NCBI RefSeq assembly: GCF_001941505.1
Contig: NZ_CP009248.1
Location: 2,170,001 to 2,234,000 of the forward strand
DNA length: 64,000 nt
Source: Corynebacterium sphenisci DSM 44792
GTDB taxonomy: Bacteria; Actinomycetota; Actinomycetes; Mycobacteriales; Mycobacteriaceae
Reading direction: 5' to 3'
Under the pieces are notes generated by a model that was not told where the DNA came from, did not search any database, and was given only the letters and a program-made list of their open reading frames with translations. The position numbers were made by a program, and so were the translations under genes. Shown here piece after piece: positions 1-8,732 of the stretch (position 1 is the stretch's first letter; every line of letters starts with the position of its first letter).

Positions 1-28
1 GGATAGGCGGCCCCGGCCCCGGCGCGGC

Positions 29-832
29 TCAGGCGGCGAGCCGGCCCGCGGCCGCGGCGTAGCCCTCCGGCCGGGCCCCGGCGGCCAGCGCCGCGTCGAC
101 GATGCCGAGCAGCTCCCGGCGCACCCGGGGCCGGCCCAGCCGGGACGCCGCCGCGGAGAGCCGGATCGGCCGGCCGGCGGCGATCGAGCGGGTCACCGCC
201 GCGCCCACCGCCCGCCGCCAGGCCGCGGAGCCGCCGAAGCCCTCGCCCAGCGCGAGCACCCGGATCGGCTCGGCCCGGCCGGTGCGCAGATGGTGGATCG
301 CGTGGGCGTCGGCGGCGATCCGGAAGCCCAGCTCCGCGGCCGCCGAGCGCGCCCCCGGGGAGAGCAGCCAGCGCGGCGGGGCGAGCAGATCGGTGCCCAG
401 CCCCAGCGCCGCCAGCTGCCGGGAGGCCGCGGCCAGCCGCAGCCGGGCCTCATGGTGATCCAGGGCGGCCAGCTCCCCGCGCCGGCCCCGGGCGGAGACG
501 TCGTAGCCGGCGAGCAGCAGCTCCGCCCCGGCGGCGCGGCGCCGGCGCAGCCAGGCCAGCGTGGCCGGGCAGTCCCGCAGCGCCTGATCCCGGCCCTGGT
601 GCGGGGCGACCAGCAGCGCCGGGGCGATTCCGCGGGAGCGCAAGTCGGCGTCGACCCGGGCCGCGGCGAGCAGGGTGTCGCCCCGGATCCCGGACAGGGA
701 GACCAGCAGCCGTGGCGCGGCCGACGGGGCGGGCGGGGCCGGCGCGGGCGGGCGGGGACTCTGGGCCATGGCCCCAGCATGGCCGGCCCCGGTGAACGCC
801 CGGTGGCCCGGGGATGAGGGGCGGCGGAACAT
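29..832 (-). CDS. DUF2334-type polysaccharide-deacetylase-like protein
   Basis: A 267-residue protein whose conserved part begins near residue 40 (PRLLVSLSGIRGD) and contains the Asp/His-rich stretch ALDHHEAR near residue 125. This pattern fits the DUF2334 branch of the NodB/polysaccharide deacetylase fold; the substrate is unknown. The first 20-odd residues are low-complexity, and a second ATG at 769 would give a shorter, equally plausible protein. It is the last gene of the purC-ptrB-bluB-DUF2334 unit, 16 bases after bluB if the first ATG is used. No convincing Shine-Dalgarno is visible for either start. Family call is from memory of related corynebacterial proteins. Confidence 0.6.
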   Translation of the reverse strand: MFRRPSSPGHRAFTGAGHAGAMAQSPRPPAPAPPAPSAAPRLLVSLSGIRGDTLLAAARVDADLRSRGIAPALLVAPHQGRDQALRDCPATLAWLRRRRAAGAELLLAGYDVSARGRRGELAALDHHEARLRLAAASRQLAALGLGTDLLAPPRWLLSPGARSAAAELGFRIAADAHAIHHLRTGRAEPIRVLALGEGFGGSAAWRRAVGAAVTRSIAAGRPIRLSAAASRLGRPRVRRELLGIVDAALAAGARPEGYAAAAGRLAA

Positions 833-848
833 CCGCCGGCCGGCGCCG

Positions 849-1457
849 CTAGTCCCAGTGCACCACCTCGTCGAGGGGCAGGCCCCGGCGCCAGCCGGCC
901 CGCTCCAGATCGGGCCGGTCCGCCAGATGGGTCACCGGGCCCACGCACAACCAGGCCAGCGGGCGCACCGGGGCGGCCACGCCGAGGAAATCGGCGAGGA
1001 AGCCCTCCTCGTAGAAGCTCACCCAGCCCACCCCGAGGCCCTCCGCGGTCGCCGCCAGCCACAGGTTCTGGATGGCCAGCGCCACCGACAGCGGGCCGGT
1101 GTCGGCGATGGTGGCCCGGCCGAGCACATGCTCCCCGCCGCGGCGCGGATCGTAGGTCACCGCCACCCCGGTGCCCGCGGCGACGATGCCCTCGATCCGG
1201 ATCGGGTCGAACACCCGCCGCCGGCCCGGCGGCAGCGCCGCGGCGAACTCCGCCCGGCGGTCCAGGACATGGTCCCGGAACGCCGCCAGCCGCGCCGGAT
1301 CCCGGATCACGTGGAAGTCCCAGGGCTGGCTGTGCCCCACCGAGGGCGCGGCGTGGGCGGCGGCGAGCAGCCGGGTCAGGGTGGCCCGATCCACCCGCCC
1401 GCCGGTGAACTCGGCGCGCACGTCCCGGCGCCGCCGGATCGCCTCGTGCAGCTCCAC
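849..1457 (-). CDS. bluB: 5,6-dimethylbenzimidazole synthase, nitroreductase family
   Basis: A 202-residue flavoprotein of the nitroreductase fold. BluB consumes FMNH2 and O2 to make 5,6-dimethylbenzimidazole, the lower ligand of cobalamin. Visible support: the N-terminal RRRRDVRAEF FMN-binding segment (residues 8-17), APSVGHSQPWDFH (about 37-49), and GLGVGWVSFYEE near residue 150, all typical of BluB rather than general nitroreductases. The start is GTG at 1457 with a GGGGGAG element 5-6 bases upstream, 16 bases after the oligopeptidase stop. No other cobalamin gene is in the window, so the role in B12 is inferred from the family; a generic nitroreductase is the alternative. Confidence 0.75.
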   Translation of the reverse strand: MELHEAIRRRRDVRAEFTGGRVDRATLTRLLAAAHAAPSVGHSQPWDFHVIRDPARLAAFRDHVLDRRAEFAAALPPGRRRVFDPIRIEGIVAAGTGVAVTYDPRRGGEHVLGRATIADTGPLSVALAIQNLWLAATAEGLGVGWVSFYEEGFLADFLGVAAPVRPLAWLCVGPVTHLADRPDLERAGWRRGLPLDEVVHWD

Positions 1458-1473
1458 GCCCGCTCCCCCGGGC

Positions 1474-3630
1474 TCAGGCGGCGCCGGCGCGGCGCAGCAG
1501 CCAGGCGTACTCGAAGGCGGTCTCCCGCCATTTCGCGTAGCGCCCGGAGACCCCGCCGTGCCCGGCGCTCATCTCGGTCTTCAGCAGGAAGGGCCCGCCG
1601 CGGGCGCGCTCGCGCAGCCTGGCCACCCATTTCGCGGGCTCCACGTAGAGCACCCGGGTGTCGTTGAGGCTGGTCACCGCCAGGATCGGCGGGTAGTCGG
1701 CCTCCCGGATGTTCTCGTAGGGGGCGTAGGCGGCCATGTAGTCGTAGACCTCCGGGTCATGGTAGGGGTCGCCCCACTCGTCCCACTCCACCACGGTCAG
1801 CGGCAGCTCGGGTTTGAGCATGGAGGTCAGCGGGTCCACGAAGGGCACCACCGCCTCGATCCCGGCGAAGCGGTCCCCGGCGAGGTTGGCCACTGCGCCC
1901 ATCAGCATCCCCCCGGCGGAGCCGCCCTCGGCGACCATCCGGTCCGGGGCGGTCACCCCGGCGGCGATGAGATCGTCGGCGACCGCGATGAAGTCGGTGA
2001 AGGTGTTCCGCTTGGCGGTGCCCCGGCCGGCCTCCCACCAGGTGCGGCCCATCTCCCCGCCGCCGCGCACATGCGCCACCGCGAAGATCATGCCCCGGTC
2101 CAGCAGGGACAGCCGGGCGATGGAGAACCCCGGGTCCACCGGGATCTCGTAGGAGCCGTAGCCGTAGAGCAGCAGCGGGTTCGGCCGGCCGAGATCCAGA
2201 TCCCGGCGGTGCACCAGGGACACCGGCACCCGGGCCCCGTCCGCGGCGGTGACCCAGCGGCGGGTGGCCACGTAATCGCCGCGGTCGTAGCCGCCGCGCA
2301 CCGGCTGCTCCTTGAGCAGCGTGCGCTCCCCGGTGGCCGGGTCGAGCTGCCACACCTGGGCCGGGGTGGTGAAGGAGGAGTAGCCGTAGCGCAGCACCGG
2401 GGCCTCCCATTCCGGGTTGCCCGCCGGGCCGGCGGTGTAGAGCTCCTCGTCGAAGCCCAGCTCGGCGAAGTCCACCCGGTCCACCCCGGACAGCGCCAGC
2501 CGGCCGATCCCCCCCGAGCGGTAGGACAGCACCAGGTGCCCGGCGAAGCAGTCCACGCCCTCGATGCGCCGGCCCGCCTCATGGGCGATGTGCCCGGTGA
2601 GCTCGCCCGGGTCGGCGAAGGCGCCCACCGGGCAGCTGCCCAGGGCGAAATCCGGCCCGGTGAAGTTGTGGGTGACCAGCCAGCGGTCCTCGCCGCCGAT
2701 CACGGCATGATCCACCTCGTACTCGACGCCGGTCTCCCGGGGCCGGATGCACCGCGGCGCCGCGGTGGGCTCCGCGGCGTCGATCCAGTGGCTCTCCGAG
2801 GTCACCTTGGAGGCGGTCTCGATGATCAGGAAGCGCCGGGAGCGGGTGTCGCCGACGCCCACCCAGAAGGACTCGTCGGGTTCGTGGAAGACCCGCACAT
2901 CCTCCGCCGGGTCGGTCCCGATCCGGTGCCGCCACACCGAATCGGGCCGCCAGGCCGCGTCGACCCGCTGGTAGAACAGGTGCCCGGAGCCAACCCAGGT
3001 CGCCCCCGGCGCGATCCCCTCGATCACCGCGTCGGGCAGGTGCGCCCCGGTGCGCAGATCCTTCACCCGCAGGTCGTAGCGCTCATCGCCGGTGCGGTCC
3101 ACCGAGTAGGCGAGCAGGTTCCCGTCCGGGCTGACCGCGGCGGCGCCGAGGGCGAAGAAGTCGTGGCCCTCGGCGAGCTCGTCGAGGTCGAGCAGGATCT
3201 GCTCCCCGGCGACGGTGCCGGGCGCGGCCTCGGCGGGGATCCGCGGCGGGGTCCAGTCCCCGGGCTCGGCCGGCACCCGGCAGCTCAGCCCGTAGGCGCG
3301 GCCGGCGACGGTGCGCGCGTAGTACCACCAGTCCCCGGAGCGCACCGGCACGGAGAGGTCGGTCTCCTGCACCCGGGAGCGGATCTCGGCGTAGATCTCC
3401 TCGCGCAGCCCCGCCAGCTCGGCGGTCATCGCCTCGGTGTGCGCGTTCTCCGCCGCCAGGTGCGCGAGCACCTCGGGATCCTCGCGGTCGCGCAGCCACT
3501 CGTAGTCGTCCTCGACCTCGCGGCCGTGGAAGCTGCGCCGGACCGGCCGGCGGGCCGCGACCGGGGCGGCCGGAATGGCCGCGGGGGCGGCGGCGGGGTG
3601 GTCGGGGGCGGTGCCGGGGGTATCCGCCAT
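1474..3630 (-). CDS. ptrB: Oligopeptidase B (S9A prolyl oligopeptidase family)
   Basis: A 718-residue serine peptidase cleaving small peptides after Arg/Lys in the cytoplasm. It has an N-terminal beta-propeller (about residues 60-430) followed by the alpha/beta-hydrolase domain. The catalytic triad can be read as Ser571 in GGSAGGML, Asp657 in SLNDTRV and His691 in SAGHGG, and length matches the family. No signal peptide is present. The start ATG at 3630 lies 3 bases after the purC stop, so the two are probably cotranscribed and translationally coupled; bluB follows 16 bases downstream. Confidence 0.93.
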   Translation of the reverse strand: MADTPGTAPDHPAAAPAAIPAAPVAARRPVRRSFHGREVEDDYEWLRDREDPEVLAHLAAENAHTEAMTAELAGLREEIYAEIRSRVQETDLSVPVRSGDWWYYARTVAGRAYGLSCRVPAEPGDWTPPRIPAEAAPGTVAGEQILLDLDELAEGHDFFALGAAAVSPDGNLLAYSVDRTGDERYDLRVKDLRTGAHLPDAVIEGIAPGATWVGSGHLFYQRVDAAWRPDSVWRHRIGTDPAEDVRVFHEPDESFWVGVGDTRSRRFLIIETASKVTSESHWIDAAEPTAAPRCIRPRETGVEYEVDHAVIGGEDRWLVTHNFTGPDFALGSCPVGAFADPGELTGHIAHEAGRRIEGVDCFAGHLVLSYRSGGIGRLALSGVDRVDFAELGFDEELYTAGPAGNPEWEAPVLRYGYSSFTTPAQVWQLDPATGERTLLKEQPVRGGYDRGDYVATRRWVTAADGARVPVSLVHRRDLDLGRPNPLLLYGYGSYEIPVDPGFSIARLSLLDRGMIFAVAHVRGGGEMGRTWWEAGRGTAKRNTFTDFIAVADDLIAAGVTAPDRMVAEGGSAGGMLMGAVANLAGDRFAGIEAVVPFVDPLTSMLKPELPLTVVEWDEWGDPYHDPEVYDYMAAYAPYENIREADYPPILAVTSLNDTRVLYVEPAKWVARLRERARGGPFLLKTEMSAGHGGVSGRYAKWRETAFEYAWLLRRAGAA

Positions 3631-3633
3631 GGC

Positions 3634-4527
3634 TCAGGCGGGCTCGCCGTACCAGTCCGCGAAGCGGCGGCCGGAGATCCGCTCGTAGGCCTCGATGTAG
3701 CGCTCCCGGGTGGCCTCCACCACGGAACCGGGCAGCGGCGGCGGGGGCGCGCCGGTGCCGCGCTTCCAGCCGGATTTCGGCCCGGTGAGCCAATCCCGCA
3801 CGTACTGCTTGTCGAAGCTGGGGTTGACCTGGCCCTCGGCGTAGGAGTCGGCCGGCCAGTAGCGGGAGGAGTCCGGGGTGAGCACCTCGTCGGCGAGCAC
3901 CAGGGTCCCCTCGGCGTCGACGCCGAACTCGAATTTGGTGTCCGCGAGGATGAGCCCGCGGTCGGCGGCCATCGACGCGGCGGTGCGGTAGACGCCCAGG
4001 GTGGTCTCCCGCAGCTGCTCGGCGCGCTCCCGGCCGATCGCGTCGACGACATGGGCGAAGGACACGTTCTCGTCGTGATCGCCCAGCTCGGCCTTGGTGG
4101 CGGGGGTGAAGATCGGCTCCGGCAGCTTCGAGCCCTCGGTGAGCCCGGGGGGCAGCGCCACCCCGCACACCGCCCCGGTCTCGCGGTACTCGCGCAGCCC
4201 GGAGCCGGTGAGGTAGCCGCGGGCGACGCATTCGAAGGGCACCATGTCCAGCTTCCGGCAGACCAGCGCCCGGCCCAGCACCTCGGCGGGGATCCGCTCG
4301 TCGTCGGCGGGCCCGGCCAGGTGGTTCGGCGCGGACAGCGCCTCGAAGAAGAACACGCTCATCGCGGTGAGCACCCGCCCCTTGTCCGGGATCTCGGTGT
4401 CCAGGATGTGGTCGTAGGCGGAGATCCGGTCGCTGACCACCATCAGCAGGGTGTCCGCGTCGATCTCGTAGATCTCGCGGACCTTCCCGGCGGAGAGGTG
4501 ATCATAGGAGGAGAGTTCGGGTCTCAT
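3634..4527 (-). CDS. purC: SAICAR synthase
   Basis: A 297-residue phosphoribosylaminoimidazole-succinocarboxamide synthase, the purine step condensing CAIR with aspartate using ATP. The N-terminal [10 protein letters not shown] segment (residues 14-23), DRISAYDHI (about 33-41), and the C-terminal DTKFEFGVD motif are diagnostic. The ATG at 4527 is only 8 bases from a TAGACT -10 hexamer, so the mRNA is probably leaderless. It heads the purC-ptrB-bluB-DUF2334 unit. purB and purD lie in the same window but about 25-30 kb away in another operon. Confidence 0.96.
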   Translation of the reverse strand: MRPELSSYDHLSAGKVREIYEIDADTLLMVVSDRISAYDHILDTEIPDKGRVLTAMSVFFFEALSAPNHLAGPADDERIPAEVLGRALVCRKLDMVPFECVARGYLTGSGLREYRETGAVCGVALPPGLTEGSKLPEPIFTPATKAELGDHDENVSFAHVVDAIGRERAEQLRETTLGVYRTAASMAADRGLILADTKFEFGVDAEGTLVLADEVLTPDSSRYWPADSYAEGQVNPSFDKQYVRDWLTGPKSGWKRGTGAPPPPLPGSVVEATRERYIEAYERISGRRFADWYGEPA

Positions 4528-4535
4528 GTCCGCAC

Positions 4536-4541
4536 AGTCTA
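4536..4541 (-). promoter_or_regulatory. -10 hexamer TAGACT of leaderless purC
   Basis: On the minus strand TAGACT stands 8 bases before the purC ATG, leaving no room for a leader or Shine-Dalgarno. The same TAGACT-to-ATG geometry occurs at purD (33871-33876). The -35 region is weak, as is usual in corynebacteria. Confidence 0.55.
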
Positions 4542-4645
4542 GCCCCCGCGATCCCGGGGTTCCCGTGACAGCCGCCCCGGAAAAACGTAATGTCTGATTT
4601 TAGTAACTCAGATCACAATCGGTACCAGGAAAGGCACTGATCCCC

Positions 4646-5956
4646 ATGCCCCCCACGGACATCCGCCGCGCCGTCATCGTCGGCGGCAACCGCATCCCCT
4701 TCGCCCGCTCCAACAAGGAGTACAGCCACGCCTCCAACCAGGACATGCTCACCGCCGCCCTCGACGGGCTGACCGCCCGCTTCGGCCTGGCCGGGGAGCG
4801 CCTCGGCGAGGTCGCCGCGGGCGCGGTGCTCAAGCACTCCCGGGACTTCAACCTCACCCGCGAATGCGTGCTCGGCTCCGCCCTGGATCCGGCCACCCCG
4901 GCCTTCGACGTGCAGCAGGCCTGCGCCACCGGGATGGAGGCGATGAGCTCCATCGCCAACAAGATCAAGCTCGGCCAGATCGACGCCGGCATCGCCGGCG
5001 GGGTGGACACCACCTCGGACGCCCCGATCGCGCTGTCCGATTCGCTGCGCCGCAAGCTGCTGGACGCCTCCCGGGCGAAGAAGCCGATCGACCAGGTGAA
5101 GATCTTCGGCTCCGTGCGGCCGGCCGACCTGGCCCCGGCCGCGCCCTCCACCGGGGAGCCGCGCACCGGCCTGTCCATGGGCGACCACCAGGCGATCACC
5201 ACCGCGAAGTGGGGGGTCACCCGCGCCGAGCAGGACGAGCTGGCCGCCGCCTCGCACCGCAACCTGGCCCGCGCCTACGACGAGGGCTTCTTCACCGACC
5301 TGGTCACCCCCTTCAAGGGCGTGTCCCGGGACACCAACCTGCGCCCGGACTCCACCGCGGAGAAGCTCGCCAAGCTGCGCCCGGTGTTCGGCCTGGACCT
5401 GGAGGCGGAGCCGACCATGACCGCCGGCAACTCCACCCCGCTCACCGACGGCGCCTCCGCGGTGCTGGTGGCCACCGAGGAGTGGGCCGCCGAGCGCGGG
5501 CTGCCGGTGCTGGCCGACGTGGTGGACACCGAGGCCGCCGCGGTGGACTTCGTGCACGGCGCGGAGGGGCTGCTGATGGCCCCGGCCTACGCCACCCCCC
5601 GGCTGCTCGCCCGCAACGGGCTCACCCTCGACGACATCGACTTCTTCGAGATCCACGAGGCCTTCGCCGCCACCGTGCTGTGCACCCTGAAGGCCTGGCA
5701 GGACGAGGGGTTCTGCCGCGAGCGGCTCGGCCTGGACGGCGTCCTCGGCGAGGTGCCGCGGGAGAAGCTCAACGTCAACGGCTCCTCCCTGGCCTGCGGC
5801 CACCCCTTCGCCGCCACCGGCGCCCGGATCGCGGCGACCCTGGCGAAGATGCTGCGCGCCAAGGCCGACGAGACCGGGAAGACCGCCCGGGGCCTCATCT
5901 CGGTGTGCGCCGCCGGCGGCCAGGGCGTCGTCACCATCCTGGAGGCCCGGGCCTAG
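4646..5956 (+). CDS. fadA2: Acetyl-CoA C-acyltransferase (thiolase), FadA2-like
   Basis: A 436-residue thiolase that cleaves or condenses beta-ketoacyl-CoA. The nucleophilic Cys is in QQACATGMEA (about residues 88-97), the general-base His in EIHEAF and CGHPFAATG near residues 335 and 385, and the second Cys in VCAAGGQGV near the C terminus. It leads a three-gene plus-strand operon with a two-domain FabG and a MaoC hydratase, the same order as fadA2-fabG4-htdX in mycobacteria, suggesting one fatty-acid or beta-oxidation pathway. A GGAAAGG ribosome site precedes the ATG. The upstream intergenic stretch is AT-rich and contains CTGATTTTAGTAACTCAG (about 4592-4609), which could be a regulator site. 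Confidence 0.9.
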   Translation: MPPTDIRRAVIVGGNRIPFARSNKEYSHASNQDMLTAALDGLTARFGLAGERLGEVAAGAVLKHSRDFNLTRECVLGSALDPATPAFDVQQACATGMEAMSSIANKIKLGQIDAGIAGGVDTTSDAPIALSDSLRRKLLDASRAKKPIDQVKIFGSVRPADLAPAAPSTGEPRTGLSMGDHQAITTAKWGVTRAEQDELAAASHRNLARAYDEGFFTDLVTPFKGVSRDTNLRPDSTAEKLAKLRPVFGLDLEAEPTMTAGNSTPLTDGASAVLVATEEWAAERGLPVLADVVDTEAAAVDFVHGAEGLLMAPAYATPRLLARNGLTLDDIDFFEIHEAFAATVLCTLKAWQDEGFCRERLGLDGVLGEVPREKLNVNGSSLACGHPFAATGARIAATLAKMLRAKADETGKTARGLISVCAAGGQGVVTILEARA

Positions 5957-5998
5957 CCCGCCGCCACCCCCGAACGAACACGCATAAGGAGACAATCC

Positions 5999-7348
5999 AT
6001 GGCCGACAAGTATCAGGAACTGGTCAACGGCGGGCCGCTCACCGGCGTCGCGAAGACCCTCGGACTGCCCCAGCCGCCCTACCTGCGCCGGCACAAGCCC
6101 GGGGCCGGGCTGCTCGGCGCCAATGACCGGGTGCTGGTCACCGGCTCCGGGCCGGACGCCGACGCGATCGCCGAGCAGCTCGCCGCCTGGGAGCTCAACG
6201 TCCGCCGCGACTCCGCCGCGGACAAGAAGGTGGGCGCCATCGTGGTGGTGCTCACCGAGGCCGCCCGGCCCACCGATCTGCAGGGTCCGGTGCTCGCCGC
6301 CGCGAAGCACCTGCGCAAGCTGGACAAGGGCGGCCGGGTGGTCTTCGTCTCCCGGGCGAAGTCCGGCGACATCGCCGACGCGGCGCTCAACGCGGTGCGC
6401 TCCGGGGTGGAGGGCATCGTGCGCTCCCTGGGCCACGAGGTCCGCGGCGGCGCCACCGCCAACGGGGTGCTCATCGCCGACGGGGTGGACGTCACCGCCC
6501 CCTCCGCGGTGGCCTCGCTGCGCTTCCTGCTCTCCGGCCGCTCCGCCTTCATCGACGGCCAGTTCCTCACCGTGGGCTCCGCCGCCGGCGAGCTGCCCGA
6601 GGACTGGGACCGGCCGCTGGCCGGCAAGGTCGCCGCGATCACCGGCTCCGCCCGCGGCATCGGCGCCGCGATCGCGCGCCAGATGAGCTCCCTCGGCGCG
6701 AAGGTGATCGTCATCGACGTGCCCGCCGCCGGGGAGGCCCTGGCCACGGTCGCCAACGAGGTCGACGGGCTGGCCCTGCAGCAGGACATCACCGCCGCCG
6801 ACGCCGGCACCGTGATCGCCGATGCGGCGGTCCAGCGCTACGGCCGGCTGGATATCGTGGTGCACAACGCCGGGATCACCCGGGACAAGATGCTCGCCAA
6901 CATGGACGAGGCCAAGTGGGGCGCGGTAATCGCGGTGAACATCGAGTCCCAGCTGCGCATGAACGAGCAGCTGCTGGCGCACCCGGCCTTCGCCGAGTCC
7001 CCGCGGATCGCCGCCCTGGCCTCGACCTCCGGCATCGCCGGCAACCGGGGCCAGACCAACTACGCCGCCGCCAAGGCCGGCGTGATCGGCATGGTGGAGT
7101 CGCTGGCGGCGACCTTCGCCGAGCGCGGCGGCAACATCAACGCCGTCGCCCCGGGCTTCATCGAGACCGAGATGACCGCCGCGGTGCCCTTCGTCAACCG
7201 CCAGGTGGCCCGCCGGGTGAACTCCCTGCAGCAGGGCGGCCTGCCCCTGGACGTCGCCAACGCGATCGCCTTCCTGGTCTCCGACCAGGCCCTCGGCGTC
7301 AACGGCGAGGTGCTGCGGGTGTGCGGCCAGAACATCGTGGGCAAGTAG
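5999..7348 (+). CDS. fabG4: High-molecular-weight 3-oxoacyl-(ACP/CoA) reductase
   Basis: A 449-residue SDR reductase, nearly twice the usual FabG length. The first ~200 residues form a degenerate flavodoxin/Rossmann-like domain, and the SDR domain starts near residue 210 with ITGSARGIG (cofactor loop), followed by HNAG, the catalytic Ser in ASTSG and YAAAK (Tyr/Lys). This architecture is that of HMwFabG/FabG4, reported to prefer NADH and CoA-linked substrates. It begins 42 bases after the thiolase stop behind an AAGGAG site and is followed 11 bases later by the MaoC hydratase, supporting a shared pathway. Confidence 0.9.
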   Translation: MADKYQELVNGGPLTGVAKTLGLPQPPYLRRHKPGAGLLGANDRVLVTGSGPDADAIAEQLAAWELNVRRDSAADKKVGAIVVVLTEAARPTDLQGPVLAAAKHLRKLDKGGRVVFVSRAKSGDIADAALNAVRSGVEGIVRSLGHEVRGGATANGVLIADGVDVTAPSAVASLRFLLSGRSAFIDGQFLTVGSAAGELPEDWDRPLAGKVAAITGSARGIGAAIARQMSSLGAKVIVIDVPAAGEALATVANEVDGLALQQDITAADAGTVIADAAVQRYGRLDIVVHNAGITRDKMLANMDEAKWGAVIAVNIESQLRMNEQLLAHPAFAESPRIAALASTSGIAGNRGQTNYAAAKAGVIGMVESLAATFAERGGNINAVAPGFIETEMTAAVPFVNRQVARRVNSLQQGGLPLDVANAIAFLVSDQALGVNGEVLRVCGQNIVGK

Positions 7349-7359
7349 GGGTGGCGCAG

Positions 7360-8247
7360 ATGACGAGGACCCTGCCCGAGGTGCCCGCCCTGGCGCCGCT
7401 CTACGCCCGCGCCGCCGCCGGCGCCGCGCGCAAGCGCCCCGACTCCACGGAGCTGGCCACCCCCGCCCTGGCGGTGCGCGGCGTCACCGTCGACGCCGCC
7501 CGGGACGCTGAGTTCCGCCGGCTGGCCGGGGCCGCCGATTCCGCGGAGGCCTTCTTCGGCCACGTGCACGCGCTGATCATGCCCATCCAGATGGAGCTGA
7601 TGGCCGCGGACGATTTCCCGCTGCCGATGATGGGCCTGGTGCACCTGGAGAACACCTACCGGCGGCTGGGCGCGGTGGCGCTCGGCGCGCAGGTGGACGT
7701 GGAGGTCCGGGTCGCCGGCTTCCGCGGGCACCGCGCCGGCACCGAGGTGCTGCTCGACGCCACGGTCACCGCCGCCGGCGGCGGGGAGACCCTGGTCGAG
7801 GAGCGCTCCGTGTACCTGGCCAAGGGCCGGCGGCTGCCCGGGGTGGCCGCCCCCGCGGCCGGGGACGCCCCCCGGGGCCGGTTCCGGGTGCCCGTGCCCA
7901 CCGCCTGCTGGCGGCTGCCCGCCGGCACCGGCCGGGCCTGGGCGAAGGTCTCCGGGGACTGGAACCCGATCCACGTCACCGGGCTCACCGCCAAGGCGCT
8001 GGGCATGCCGGGCGTCATCGCGCACGGCATGTACACCGCATCCCGGGCGCTCGCCGAGGCCGGCGTCCCGGACGCGGCGCCCTTCGAATTCGCGATCTCC
8101 TTCGGCGCCCCGGTGACCCTGCCGGCGAAGGTGCTGCTGGCGATCACCCCGGCCGAGGGCTCCGGCCGCCGCGGCGACATGGACATCGTCGCCTGGCACG
8201 GCCGCCGCAAGCGGCCGCATTTCACCGGGAGCACCCGGATGCTGTGA
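7360..8247 (+). CDS. htdX: MaoC-like (R)-hydroxyacyl dehydratase/hydratase
   Basis: A 295-residue protein of double hot-dog architecture. The hydratase-2 signature reads KVSGDWNPIHV (about residues 200-210) followed by PGVIAHGMYTASRAL, giving the Asp/His pair used for (de)hydration of enoyl/hydroxyacyl thioesters. ATG at 7360 with AGGGG 8 bases upstream is preferred; an in-frame GTG at 7351 is possible. It closes the fadA2-fabG4-htdX operon and is followed by a very strong GC hairpin at 8275-8320. Confidence 0.87.
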   Translation: MTRTLPEVPALAPLYARAAAGAARKRPDSTELATPALAVRGVTVDAARDAEFRRLAGAADSAEAFFGHVHALIMPIQMELMAADDFPLPMMGLVHLENTYRRLGAVALGAQVDVEVRVAGFRGHRAGTEVLLDATVTAAGGGETLVEERSVYLAKGRRLPGVAAPAAGDAPRGRFRVPVPTACWRLPAGTGRAWAKVSGDWNPIHVTGLTAKALGMPGVIAHGMYTASRALAEAGVPDAAPFEFAISFGAPVTLPAKVLLAITPAEGSGRRGDMDIVAWHGRRKRPHFTGSTRML

Positions 8248-8274
8248 CCGGCCGGCCGGCCGGCCGCGCGCGCC

Positions 8275-8320
8275 GACGCCGGCGCCGCCCCCGCATCCCG
8301 CGGGCGGCGGCGCCGGCGTC
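8275..8320 (+). terminator. Strong GC hairpin after the htdX operon
   Basis: GACGCCGGCGCCGCC pairs perfectly with GGCGGCGCCGGCGTC, and an inner CCCGC/GCGGG extends the stem around the loop ATCCC. No T-run follows, so it may be a non-canonical terminator separating the fatty-acid operon from the hydrogenase locus. Confidence 0.5.
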
Positions 8321-8411
8321 GCCGATCCGCCGCCCGGACCGCGGTGACCACGGCGGCTTCCGGTGTACGCCGGGGCGTCCGTATCATCATGGGCGAAAAG
8401 GAGGTTTCCCC

Positions 8412-8732
8412 ATGTGCCTCGGAATACCAGCCCAAATCGTCGAGGTGGTCGACCCCTCCCGCGCCACGGTCGCGATCAGCGGCGTGCGCCGGATGATCGC
8501 CACCGATCTGCTCGCCGACGCCGGCCCGCTCGCCCCGGGCGACTGGGTGCTCGTGCACGTCGGCTTCGCCCTGTCCCGGATCGACGAGGAGGAGGCGCGG
8601 CTCACCCTGGAGCAGATCGCCCGCCTCGGCGAGGGCGTCCTCGATGACGAGGTCGCCCAGTTCGCCTCCTCCCGGATCCCCGGCGCCGGCCCGGACGGCG
8701 CCGGGGCCCCGGATGCGGGGGCGACGCGATGA
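8412..8732 (+). CDS. hypC: [NiFe]-hydrogenase maturation chaperone HypC
   Basis: A 106-residue HypC with the invariant N-terminal MCLGIPA; Cys2 carries the Fe(CN)2CO precursor between HypD and the large-subunit apoprotein. ATG at 8412 has a perfect AGGAGG ribosome site, and a TATCAT -10 (8382-8387) lies upstream, so this is the probable start of the plus-strand hypCDE transcript. The C-terminal 25 residues are low-complexity and absent from most HypC. The stop overlaps the hypD ATG by four bases. A second, shorter HypC is encoded at 20126. Confidence 0.94.
   Translation: MCLGIPAQIVEVVDPSRATVAISGVRRMIATDLLADAGPLAPGDWVLVHVGFALSRIDEEEARLTLEQIARLGEGVLDDEVAQFASSRIPGAGPDGAGAPDAGATR

Noticed and set aside
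1171..4542. A very long plus-strand open frame opposite ptrB and purC
   Set aside because: Codon-position bias of the two well-supported minus-strand enzymes produces it; its translation is Gly/Pro/His-rich with no domain.
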